A stretch of 46,106 bases of DNA from Alkalilacustris brevis (GTDB lineage: Bacteria; Pseudomonadota; Alphaproteobacteria; Rhodobacterales; Rhodobacteraceae), in the NCBI RefSeq assembly GCF_003350345.1, contig NZ_QNVJ01000033.1, positions 1 through 46,106 on the forward strand, in the 5' to 3' direction. Below, piece after piece: positions 24,149-32,900 of the stretch (its first letter is position 1; every line of letters starts with the position of its first letter). Both the position numbers and the translations under genes were made by a program. The notes below the pieces were generated by a model. That model was not told the origin of the DNA. It saw only the letters and a program-made list of their open reading frames with translations, and did not search any database.

Positions 24149-24942
24149 TGCTGGAGTTCTTCCCCAAGATCGGCCGGTTCCAGACTGGCGGCATAGGCAC
24201 GGATGGCCTCGGCCTCGTCGAGCGTCAGTTCGACCGGCACGATCGCCGGCGGGCGATCATGCCGGAAGGGCGGACTCACACCGTGCAGCCGCAGGAAGGA
24301 CGGGTGCGGGTTCAGCGCGTAGAAGGCCATGAAGCGAAAGGCCCAGTCGTCCATTGCCCGCAGCGCCTGAAACGAGGGGGTCGAGCCGATACCCCCGCGT
24401 CCGCCCTCGGCGGTGACATGGCAACGCCCGCAATGTTCGGCCGCCAGTTGCTCGCCCAGAACGATATCGCCCTCGAAGGTGATTTCGAGCATTTCCTCCT
24501 TCGCCTCGACCGGGGTGAAACCTGCGCCCGTTTCCGGCGTGAAGGCGGCGATGGTGTTGTGCCCGGGCTCGGCGGTGAGCCAGTCGGTGAACATTCGGGC
24601 GGCGGCGTTGTCGCTCTGGAGGCGATAGGCGTAACGCAGCTCGTCGCCCCGCGCCATGAACACGACGGCGCCCGGCTCGGCACGACCGATCCAGAGGTCG
24701 GCCTTCTCGGGTTGCGCGGCCGGCTCGCCGCGCCGGCCCGAGCGCAGCGCGAAACGCGGCAGGACATGGTCGAGAAACCCGCTCTCGCTCAACTCGGGCG
24801 GGGCCAGGTAGGAAAAACTCCGCGGCTCCTCGGCCGCGACGCCCCCGGCCACACAAAGCAGCACCGCCCCGAGCCTGAGCGTTGCCTGCCCCGGCCGCCA
24901 CCAGCGTCCGGATCGCGACCTTCGAGATGGGCTATGGGCCAT
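24142..24942 (-). CDS. Periplasmic monohaem cytochrome c-like protein
   Basis: A 266-residue exported protein. The signal peptide has a very basic n-region followed by LRLGAVLLCVAGGVAAEE. A single haem c site, CGRCH, lies about residue 175 in AAEHCGRCHVTAEGGRGG, so the haem domain is C-terminal; the first 150 residues resemble no domain I can name. GGGGAGG is ideally placed before the ATG at 24942. It is convergent with the polyferredoxin gene (7-base overlap) and divergent from DUF6494, so it belongs to the island by position. It may carry electrons or sense redox in the periplasm. Confidence 0.82.
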   Translation of the reverse strand: MAHSPSRRSRSGRWWRPGQATLRLGAVLLCVAGGVAAEEPRSFSYLAPPELSESGFLDHVLPRFALRSGRRGEPAAQPEKADLWIGRAEPGAVVFMARGDELRYAYRLQSDNAAARMFTDWLTAEPGHNTIAAFTPETGAGFTPVEAKEEMLEITFEGDIVLGEQLAAEHCGRCHVTAEGGRGGIGSTPSFQALRAMDDWAFRFMAFYALNPHPSFLRLHGVSPPFRHDRPPAIVPVELTLDEAEAIRAYAASLEPADLGEELQHQ

Positions 24943-25026
24943 CGGTGCCTCCCCGTGCCACGCTAGGGGGGACATGCCATCACGGTCAAGCCGGTCGCAA
25001 ACCAAGACAGAGCTGAGAACGTCAGC

Positions 25027-25050
25027 CAGAACAGCACGCAGAACAGCACG
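25027..25050 (+). repeat. Perfect 12-base tandem repeat before DUF6494
   Basis: CAGAACAGCACG occurs twice back to back (25027-25038, 25039-25050), immediately followed by the GGAGG ribosome-binding site of the DUF6494 gene. It may be replication slippage or a paired protein site. Confidence 0.6.
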
Positions 25051-25059
25051 GAGGAAATC

Positions 25060-25272
25060 ATGAGCGAAGCTTTCAACATGTCGATGCGCAAGTTTCTCAA
25101 ACAGGTGGGAGTGACCTCCCAGCAAGCCATCGAGGAAGCCATGCGCAGCGCCGGCCCGGAAGCGGCCGGCAAGAGCTATCGCGCCACAATGGTGCTTCGG
25201 ATCGACGAGCTGGACCTCGAACATGTGGTCGAAGGCCGGATCGAAGCCCCGGAAGGGGAACAGCAGGCATGA
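25060..25272 (+). CDS. DUF6494 family protein
   Basis: A 70-residue protein beginning MSEAFNMSMRKFLKQVGV and containing TSQQAIEEAMRSA, which I recognise as the DUF6494 family. GGAGG lies 7 bases before the ATG. Its stop overlaps the Mrp gene start (ATGA). Function is unknown. The short helical N-terminus and Glu-rich tail suggest a small adaptor for the Fe-S carrier, an inference from gene coupling only. Confidence 0.82.
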   Translation: MSEAFNMSMRKFLKQVGVTSQQAIEEAMRSAGPEAAGKSYRATMVLRIDELDLEHVVEGRIEAPEGEQQA

Positions 25273-26345
25273 GTGCCACGCGTGAAGACGTCCTCGCCGC
25301 CCTGCGCGAGATCACCGACCCGATCGGCGGGCAGGATATCGTGGCCGCAGGCATGGTGCGCGCGCTGAATGTCACCCCCGGCCCCGATGGCGCCACCGTG
25401 CGTTTCGTGCTCGAAATCGACCCGGCACGCGCCAAGACGATGGAGGAAGCCCGCGCGCAGGCCGAAGCCCGGCTCAAGGCGTTGCCCGGCGTGGCCACGG
25501 TGTCGGTGGTAATGACGGCCCACAGCGCCCCTGCCCCGCCGCCGGATCTGAAACAGGCCGCGCCCAAACCCACGGGCCCCGAGCCGATACCCGGCGTCGC
25601 GCGCGTGATCGCCATTGCCTCGGGCAAGGGCGGGGTCGGCAAATCGACCGTGGCGGCCAACCTGGCAACCGCGCTCGCCGCCGAAGGCCGGCGGGTCGGG
25701 CTGCTCGATGCCGATGTCTATGGCCCTTCGCAGCCGCGGATGCTGGGCGTGTCGGGGCGCCCTGCCTCGCCCGATGGCAAGACGATCCTGCCGCTGCGCA
25801 ACCATGGTGTCACGCTGATGTCGCTGGGGTTGCTGACCCAGGAGGACGAGGCGGTTGTCTGGCGCGGCCCGATGCTGATGGGCGCGTTGCAGCAGATGCT
25901 GTTCCAGGTGCAGTGGGGCGCGCTTGACGTGCTGCTGGTCGATCTGCCGCCGGGGACGGGCGATGTGCAGATGACATTGTGCCAGAAGGCGCGTGTCGAT
26001 GGCGCGATCATCGTCTCGACCCCGCAGGACATCGCGTTGCTGGATGCGCGCAAGGGCATCGACATGTTCCGGAAACTGGAAACGCCGATCCTTGGCCTTG
26101 TGGAAAACATGTCGATGCATGTCTGTTCGCAATGCGGCCATGTGGAGCACACATTCGGCCATGGCGGCGTGGCGCGCGAGGCCGAGAAGATGGGCGTGGC
26201 GCTGCTTGCCGAGATCCCGCTCACCATGTCCATCCGAACCGCGGCGGACGGCGGGGCGCCGGTGGTCGTCTCCGACAGCGACTCGCCCCAGGCACAGGTC
26301 TTCCGCGCACTGGCGCGGCATCTCGTCAACGAGGGGATGGCATGA
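25269..26345 (+). CDS. Mrp/ApbC-type Fe-S carrier ATPase
   Basis: A 358-residue P-loop protein that binds and transfers 4Fe-4S clusters. An N-terminal MIP18/DUF59-like domain spans about 1-85. The deviant Walker A is ASGKGGVGKST at about 119-129, followed by LLDADVYGPSQPRML. A bridging-cluster cysteine pair is seen in HVCSQCGH. It is probably not the housekeeping copy but a formate dehydrogenase-linked one, since it overlaps DUF6494 upstream and the ligase-like gene downstream (ATGA both sides). Likely clients are FdhA, FdhB or the polyferredoxin-like protein (inference). Confidence 0.93.
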   Translation: MSATREDVLAALREITDPIGGQDIVAAGMVRALNVTPGPDGATVRFVLEIDPARAKTMEEARAQAEARLKALPGVATVSVVMTAHSAPAPPPDLKQAAPKPTGPEPIPGVARVIAIASGKGGVGKSTVAANLATALAAEGRRVGLLDADVYGPSQPRMLGVSGRPASPDGKTILPLRNHGVTLMSLGLLTQEDEAVVWRGPMLMGALQQMLFQVQWGALDVLLVDLPPGTGDVQMTLCQKARVDGAIIVSTPQDIALLDARKGIDMFRKLETPILGLVENMSMHVCSQCGHVEHTFGHGGVAREAEKMGVALLAEIPLTMSIRTAADGGAPVVVSDSDSPQAQVFRALARHLVNEGMA

Positions 26346-27067
26346 GTCTGGCGCTGCAACTCCCCCCGCTGATGCGGGGGCTCGCCACCGGCCCGACCGA
26401 TCCGTTCAAGGTGGCCTGCGGAGAGGCCGAGCAGGGAACGGATGCCGGCCTGCTGACATGGTCGATCACGCCGGACCGGCTGCGGGCGGCACTTGTGCTG
26501 GCGCCCGAAGCCCCGCTCGAAGAGGCGATGGCCGGCTACATCGCCTGCAGCCTCGGCATACAGAACGCACTTGGCGCGATGGGCCCCCCCGAGGTCGCGG
26601 TGCACCTGGGCTGGGACGGCGAGATACGGCTCAACGGCGCGCGTTGCGGCGCGTTCAAGCTAGCCGCCAGCCCGCGCGACCCCCGGCACGAGCCCGACTG
26701 GCTGGTGGTCGGCCTGTCGCTGACGCTGCGCCTGAGCGACGATGTGGAACCCGGAGAAACCCCCGATCGCACCTCGTTGCGGCAGGAAGGCTGCGGCGAG
26801 ATCGGCGCCGGCGACCTGCTGGAGGCCTGGGCGCGCTACAGCATGCTCTGGCTGAGCGAACTCGAACGCCCCGACGGGCGCGCCGTCCTGCACCGCGAAT
26901 GGGAAGGGCTGGTCTGGAAACAGGGCGGGAACATCACCGCAAGCTTGCCCGACGGGCCGAAAACGGGGCATTTTCTGGGTGTAGACGAGAATTTCGGACT
27001 GTTGCTGAAACAGGATGACGGACAGACCCGGCTGATCCCGCTCTCCGCGCTACTCGGAGGAGACTGA
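26342..27067 (+). CDS. Degenerate biotin/lipoate-ligase-like protein (DUF4444 C-terminus)
   Basis: A 241-residue protein. The first ~170 residues match the biotin/lipoate A/B ligase fold (start LPPLMRGLATGPTDPF, later RLNGARCGAFKLAAS). The C-terminal ~60 residues resemble the SH3-like DUF4444 domain (HFLGVDENFGLLLKQ). Two ligase signatures are changed: the GRGRRGR-type loop is replaced by GTDAGLLTWS, and KWPND by LGWDGEIRL, removing the usual adenylate-binding lysine. It may bind rather than activate a ligand, or act on another acid. The start overlaps the Mrp stop and the stop is 1 base before DUF6505, so all are one operon. Confidence 0.8.
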   Translation: MSLALQLPPLMRGLATGPTDPFKVACGEAEQGTDAGLLTWSITPDRLRAALVLAPEAPLEEAMAGYIACSLGIQNALGAMGPPEVAVHLGWDGEIRLNGARCGAFKLAASPRDPRHEPDWLVVGLSLTLRLSDDVEPGETPDRTSLRQEGCGEIGAGDLLEAWARYSMLWLSELERPDGRAVLHREWEGLVWKQGGNITASLPDGPKTGHFLGVDENFGLLLKQDDGQTRLIPLSALLGGD

Positions 27068-27068
27068 C

Positions 27069-27548
27069 ATGCATCTGGCGCGCGCGATCCATTTCGATGA
27101 AAGTGACCGCAACGTGTTTCACTGCCCCGCCCGCACCGGCGAGTGGGCGATCTCGGGCGGGTTCGAATTCTCGGACTGGACCGAGGCCGACCTTGTCGGG
27201 AAGGCGCGCCAGGCCTTCGCCAACGGCTGGCTGGGGCTGGAAACCTTCGGCCGCGTCACCTTTGTCGCGGTCACGCGGATCGAACCGTCCGAAATCGAAG
27301 ACCTGGCCAACCGCCTCGCGCAGCATTTCGTCGAGATCTACGGCGCGCCCTCGATCGAGGCCGCTCGCCCCGTCGCCGACGAGGAAATCGCCCAGATGGC
27401 AGAGCTTTGCGCTGATCACGACCCCAACACCGTCCTGACCGTGATGCGCGAACTCGGCAGCGCCGGCGTGCGCGAGCAATACCGCTTCATCCCGCCCAAC
27501 GAGGCGGGACTCGATCAATTCGCGATCCATTCGGTGCCCGAGGAATGA
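27069..27548 (+). CDS. DUF6505 family protein
   Basis: A 159-residue soluble protein with MHLARAIHFDESDRNVF at the start and FANGWLGLETFGRVTFVAV in the centre, which I recognise as DUF6505. A C-terminal part contains VMRELGSAGVREQYRFIPP. No catalytic motif is evident. Its start lies 1 base after the ligase-like gene and CGGAGGAG overlaps that stop, supporting the start. Function is unknown; its context argues for formate dehydrogenase maturation. Confidence 0.8.
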   Translation: MHLARAIHFDESDRNVFHCPARTGEWAISGGFEFSDWTEADLVGKARQAFANGWLGLETFGRVTFVAVTRIEPSEIEDLANRLAQHFVEIYGAPSIEAARPVADEEIAQMAELCADHDPNTVLTVMRELGSAGVREQYRFIPPNEAGLDQFAIHSVPEE

Positions 27549-27657
27549 ACACGGCGCGACGTATTCGGCGGATGCCGCATTCGCGCATGGCGGCGCCCGA
27601 GCGCACCGCCGCAAACGCGCCACACCAGGAACTGCCAGCAGCGCAGATACAGATGCC

Positions 27658-28362
27658 ATGAACGATATCGCACAGGGGCTGTGGCAGGCCCTCATTCTGG
27701 TGGTCAGCCTCGATGCCGATCTTGTCGAGATCACTGTCCTCTCGCTGCGCGTGAGCCTGACCGCGACGCTCATCGCCTCAGCCATAGGGCTGCCGCTGGG
27801 GGCCTGGCTGGCGGTCAACCGCTTTCCGCTGCGGCGCGGGGTGATCGCCACGCTCAACGCGCTGATGGGCCTTCCGCCGGTGGTTGTGGGGCTGATCGTT
27901 TACGTGCTGTTTTCGCGCTCCGGGCCTTTCGGGGTGCTCGGGCTTCTGTTCACCCCCACGGCCATGATCATCGCGCAGGTCATCATCATCACGCCGATCA
28001 TCGCCTCGATCACGCATCAGACGATCCGCGAACTCTGGAGCGAATACCGCGACCTTCTGATCTCGCTCCACACCACCCGGCGCCAGCGCATAGCCGCGCT
28101 GCTGTGGGACGGCCGGCGCGCCCTGATGACGGCCTCGCTTGCCGGTTTTGGCCGCGCCATCGGCGAAGTCGGTGCGATCATGATCGTCGGGGGCAATATC
28201 GACCATGCCACCCGGGTGCTGACCACCGCCATCGCGCTGGAAACCGGAAAGGGGGCGTTCGACATGGCGCTGGGGCTGGGTTTTGTCCTGATTGCCCTTG
28301 CGATCGCAGTCAACCTGGCGCTGCACATGGTCTCGAACACCGAAAGGGGGGCCAGGTGGTAG
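27658..28362 (+). CDS. tupB: Tungstate ABC transporter permease
   Basis: A 234-residue inner-membrane permease with about six helices. The ABC permease loop that contacts the ATPase is visible as GFGRAIGEVGAIMIVGGN. It has the TupB/WtpB-like length and is followed by TupC and TupA, so oxyanion uptake is well supported. It starts 109 bases after DUF6505, in a region without a clear promoter, so it may be read from the upstream operon or its own promoter. No strong Shine-Dalgarno sequence precedes the ATG. Confidence 0.88.
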   Translation: MNDIAQGLWQALILVVSLDADLVEITVLSLRVSLTATLIASAIGLPLGAWLAVNRFPLRRGVIATLNALMGLPPVVVGLIVYVLFSRSGPFGVLGLLFTPTAMIIAQVIIITPIIASITHQTIRELWSEYRDLLISLHTTRRQRIAALLWDGRRALMTASLAGFGRAIGEVGAIMIVGGNIDHATRVLTTAIALETGKGAFDMALGLGFVLIALAIAVNLALHMVSNTERGARW

Positions 28363-29072
28363 CCACGGTTCTGCCCCTCACGCTGGAAGAGGTCACCTTG
28401 CACCGGAACGGGCGCTGTATTCTTGGCCCGGTCTCGCTGGAGATTCCCGGCGGCGGGATAACCGTCGTGATGGGGCCCAATGGCAGCGGCAAGACCTCGC
28501 TTCTGCGCGCCATGCACGGGCTGGAGCGAATCAACGCGGGGCAAGTGCGCTGGTCCGGCGAGACCGAGCGCGTGCGCGCATCGCAGGCCTTCGTGTTTCA
28601 AAGCCCCATCCTGATGCGCCGGACGGTTGTCGACTGTATCGCATACCCCTTGCGGCTGAGCGGAATGGGGCGCGGCGCGGCCAGAACGCTGGCCGCGCAG
28701 AAGGGCGCCGAGGTGGGCCTCGCGGACAGTCTGAACCAGCCGGCGCATGTGCTCTCGGGGGGCGAACGGCAGAAAATGGCCCTGGCGCGCGCCCTGATCC
28801 GTGACCCGCAGGTGCTGTTTCTCGACGAGCCATGCGCCAATCTCGACGGCCGGGCCACGCTTGATATCGAAACCATCCTGACCGAGGCCCGGAATGCCGG
28901 CACCACGCTGATCATGTCGACCCATGACATCGGGCAGGCCAGGAGGCTGGCCGACCGTGTTGTGTTCCTGCATGATGGCAAGCTTGTGGAAGAGGCGCGC
29001 GGGGCGTCGTTCTTCGCTGCACCGAAAAGCGCGGAAGCGGCAGCATACCTGCGCGGAGACCTGCTGACCTGA
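28356..29072 (+). CDS. tupC: Tungstate ABC transporter ATP-binding protein
   Basis: A 238-residue ABC ATPase. Walker A is GPNGSGKTS, the Q-loop is VFQSP, the signature is LSGGERQ, Walker B is VLFLDEPCANLD, and the H-loop is STHD. The start is a GTG inside the 3' end of the permease gene (7-base overlap), with AAGGGGG 6-7 bases upstream; the nearest in-frame ATG would remove the Walker A region. It powers tungstate import with TupB and TupA. Confidence 0.9.
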   Translation: MVATVLPLTLEEVTLHRNGRCILGPVSLEIPGGGITVVMGPNGSGKTSLLRAMHGLERINAGQVRWSGETERVRASQAFVFQSPILMRRTVVDCIAYPLRLSGMGRGAARTLAAQKGAEVGLADSLNQPAHVLSGGERQKMALARALIRDPQVLFLDEPCANLDGRATLDIETILTEARNAGTTLIMSTHDIGQARRLADRVVFLHDGKLVEEARGASFFAAPKSAEAAAYLRGDLLT

Positions 29073-29080
29073 GGAACGCC

Positions 29081-29890
29081 ATGCGACTGAGAACACTTGC
29101 ATTGGTGCTGCTGGCTGCTTGCGCCGCGCCGGCCGCGAGCGCGGAAACCGTCATGCGCATGGCGGTGACGACCTCGTTTGCGAATTCCGGCCTGGCAGAG
29201 GCGCTGCTGCCGCGCTTTCGCGAGGAAACCGGGATCACTGTGCAATTGTTGATCGTCGGCTCCGGCCAGGCGCTGACAATGGGGGCTGCAGGCGATGTCG
29301 ATGTGATCCTTTCCCATGATCCGCAGGCCGAGGCCGCGTGGCTTGCCGAAGGGTACGGCACCGAGCGCCGCGAGATCATGTATAATGACTTCGTGATCGT
29401 CGGCCCCCGGGACGACCCGGCCGACGTGGCCGGCGCCTCGACCGCGTCGCAAGCCATTGTCCGGATCGCCGAAGCCGGCGCGCTCTTTGTCAGCCGTGGC
29501 GATGAAAGCGGCACGCATGTGGCCGAACGGCGGCTGTGGCACGCCGCTGGCATCGAACCATCCGGTGCCTGGTATCGTGCGATCGGGCAAGGCATGGGGG
29601 CCGCACTCAACACCGCCGCAGCGATGGAGGCCTATACGCTTTCCGATCGCGGCACATGGCTCGCTTTTGAAAATCGCAGGGGGCTTGCGTTACTGTTTTC
29701 AGGCGATCCGGCACTTTTCAACCAGTATGCCCTCCTGCCGGTCAATCCCGAACGCCACCCGCATGTGCGGGCCGAGGCAGTGGCACGGCTGGCCGAATGG
29801 CTGACCTCGCAGACCGCGCAGACGTTGATCGACGGGTTCCACCGGGACGGGGTCCAGCTTTTCCATTTCAACGCCCACGTCGCGCAATAG
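29081..29890 (+). CDS. tupA: Tungstate-binding periplasmic protein
   Basis: A 269-residue periplasmic binding protein with a signal peptide ending ASAE (residue about 22). The anion-site signature is VTTSFANSGLAEALLPRF, followed by GSGQALTMGAAGDVDVILSH and MYNDFVIVGP. These match TupA, which binds tungstate with very high affinity. GAGGAA lies before the ATG, 8 bases after tupC. In TupA proteins the sequence TTTS and GTG motifs contact the anion; here they read TTSF and GSG, conservative changes. It suggests that the nearby dehydrogenase uses tungsten. Confidence 0.88.
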   Translation: MRLRTLALVLLAACAAPAASAETVMRMAVTTSFANSGLAEALLPRFREETGITVQLLIVGSGQALTMGAAGDVDVILSHDPQAEAAWLAEGYGTERREIMYNDFVIVGPRDDPADVAGASTASQAIVRIAEAGALFVSRGDESGTHVAERRLWHAAGIEPSGAWYRAIGQGMGAALNTAAAMEAYTLSDRGTWLAFENRRGLALLFSGDPALFNQYALLPVNPERHPHVRAEAVARLAEWLTSQTAQTLIDGFHRDGVQLFHFNAHVAQ

Positions 29891-29933
29891 GCCGGGCTGC
29901 CCCATCGCGTGGTCAAGTTCGACTGCCCCCGCT

Positions 29934-32900
29934 TCACCTGGCCGTGATGCGCAGGTGCACCGTTCGAGTCTTGCCGCTTTCCGGGAACGTCACGCTCTCA
30001 CTGCTTGCCGCCTGGCCATCGACCGTGAAGGCAAGGCTTCCGCCGGCCAGGCCCGATGGCTTCTCGCAGATCACCTCGATCGCGCCACCGCCGCGCACCA
30101 GCCGGGCGGTGAAGCCATCCCAGTCAGGCGGCAGGCAGGGCCGGATGACAAGCGCACCGCCGCGCAGGCGCAGGCCCAGGATATGCTCGACCACCAGCCG
30201 CCAGCCCCAGCCCGCCGCGCCGGTGTACCAGCTCCATCCCCCGCGCCCCAGATGGGGGGCGACACCGCCGATATCGGCGGCCATGACATAGGGCTCGGTC
30301 ATGTAGCGCCGGGCGGCCTCGGGCGTGCTGGCCTGCCGAACGGGGTTGAGGCGGTCGAACACCGCCAGGGCGCGCGCGCCGTCGCCAAGTTCGGCGAGTG
30401 CGATGCCCAGCCATGCGGCGGCATGGGAATACTGCCCGCCATTCTCGCGGATGCCCGGCGGGTAGGCGCGGATATAGCCGGGATCGCGCGGCGTGGCCTC
30501 GAACGGCGGGTCCAGCAGGCGAACGATGGTGTCATCGTCACGCATCAGGTGGCTTGCGGCGGCGTCCATGGCGCGGCGCGCGTGCCCTTCGTCGCCCGCG
30601 CCCGAGAGCACCGCCCAGGATTGCGAGATCGAATCGATCCGGCATTCGCTGTTTTTCGCCGAACCCCAGGGGCGCCCCTCGTCGTCGCGCGCGCGCATGT
30701 ACCACGCGCCGTCCCAGCCGGCGGCCTCGACGGTGCGGCTCAGCGTATCCAGGCGTTCACGCCAGAGCGTGGTCAGATCGTCGCGCCCGGCGGCGGGGCA
30801 CAGGTCCAGAAACCCGCGTATCGTGGCGATCAGGAACCAGCCGAGCCAGACGCTCTGCCCCCGGCCCTTCGCACCCACGCGATCCATGCCGTCATTCCAG
30901 TCGCCGGTGCCGATCAGCGGCAAGCCGTCGGCGCCCATGACATGGGCGCGCTGCAGCGCGCGCTCGCAATGCTCCATGAGCGGCCAGCTATCCGCCGTGC
31001 TCTCGAACAGGGCATAGCGGTCATGTTCCTGATCGCTCAGGGGCGGGGCACTGAGAAACGGCACCTCCTCGGACAGGATCGAGGTGTCGCCGGTGGCCTC
31101 GACATAGGCGGCGGTGGCATAAGGCAGCCACAGCAGATCGTCCGAACAGCGGGTGCGCACGCCGCGCCCCTCGGGCGGATGCCACCAGTGCAGAACATCG
31201 CCTTCCTCGAACTGAAAGGCGGCAGCGCGCAGGATATGCGCGCGCGCAATCTGTGGATCGCCATGCAACAGCGACAGCACGTCCTGCAACTGATCGCGAA
31301 ACCCGAAGGCGCCGCCGGCCTGATAGAACCCCGCGCGCGCATCGATCCGCGAACTGACGGTCTGATAGGGCAGCCAGCGGTTGACCATGATGTCCAGCGC
31401 CGGATCCGGGGTCTGCACCTGCACCGCATTCAGGCGCGCGGCCCATGCCTCGCGCACCCGGTCGAATTCGGCACGCACCCGCCCGGCCTCGCGCCAGCGC
31501 CCGGCAAGCGCGGCGGCGTCCTCGGTGCTTTCGCCCTGCCCCAGCACGAAATGTGCCTCGACACTCTCGCCCGGCGGAATGTTCAGGTGAACCTGATAGG
31601 CCGCGCAGATATCGCCGGTGCAATCGCTGGCCTCGCCCAGATTCCAGCGCTGCAGGGCCTCGGGGCTGGCCATGTTTCCCTCTACGCCAAGGAAATCGGG
31701 GCGCGAACAGGTCACGCTATGCGCATCGTGGCTGGCCGCGAGAAACGCCACGCGCCCGGCAAAGACCGGGTTGCGCGCGTTTCGGGCAATCAGCGCACGC
31801 GCCGCGCTGTCATAGGCGGCCCTCAGGAACGGATCAGGCCGCCCCGCCACCGCGCCCAGGAGCCAGTCGGCGAAATAGGTCGCGGTGATGCGGCGCGGCT
31901 GTGCCGAGCGATTATGCAGGCGCAGATGGACCAGCTTGACCGGATCACGGGTTGCAACGCAGACCCGCAATTCCTGCTCGAGCCCCTGCCCCGCGCTGTG
32001 CCATGTCGTGGCGCCAGTGCCGTGGCGCACCCGAAAGGCGCCACCGCCGCCAGCGGGAAGCGGTGTCGGCGTCCAGACATGCCCGCTCACCTCGTCGCGC
32101 AGATAAAGCGCCTCGACCTGCGGGTCGCTGACCGGATCGTTGCGCCAGGGCGTCAGCCGGTTCTCGCCGCTGTTGAGCGCCCAGCTCCAGCCCAGCCCGG
32201 CCTCGGTGACAATGGTGCCGAAATCGGGGTTGGCCAGCACATTGGCCCAGGGCGCGGGGGGCGGCCCAGCCTGATCGAGCGCGATGACATAGTCGCCGCT
32301 TTCGCGGCAGAACCCGCCGAAACCGTTGTCCAGCATCAGCACCGGGGGCGGTGGCAGTTGGGCCGGGGCGCCTGCCCCATGCGCTGTGTCATGAACATCC
32401 GACGGCGCGAAGCGCGGCGGCTCGGGCCGGTCGGGGCGCAACCCGGCAAGCTGTGCCTCCAGCGCGCCGTTGTCGACATCAAGCATGACCGAAGCCACCA
32501 CCTCAATCGCCGCTGCAGAGCCGGGCGCGGCGGGATCGACCGCCACAAGATGCACCCCGCCCCGGTGGCCCTGCAGCTCCTGCGATCCGGCGTCGCGCAA
32601 TTGCGCGACAAGGCGCTCGCGCACCGGCTCGACATAGCCCGGAATGCCCTCATGCAGAATGACAAGATCGATCCGCAAGCCACTGTTGCGCCAAAGTTTA
32701 TGCGCAGCAAGAAGCATTGCGGTCAGGCTGCGTGCGCGGCCCTCGCCGACCCGCAGGGCCAGGATCGGCGCGTCGCCCGAAATTCCGTGCGCCCAGAGGT
32801 CGGGCTGCGCCGGGGCCGCCGCGCGGATATCCGTCAAAGGCCCGCCGAAGCGCGGGCCGGGCCGCAGCAGCTGCGACAGCAAGGCCTGTGCCTGCGGCAA

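Noticed and set aside
24943-25224. Longer N-terminus for the cytochrome c gene running across the DUF6494 gene
   Set aside because: The signal peptide and a near-ideal ribosome-binding site place the start at 24942; the extension is antisense to DUF6494.
27549-27657. Operator in the spacer before tupB
   Set aside because: Only a 4-5 base inverted repeat is seen, too weak in this base composition.
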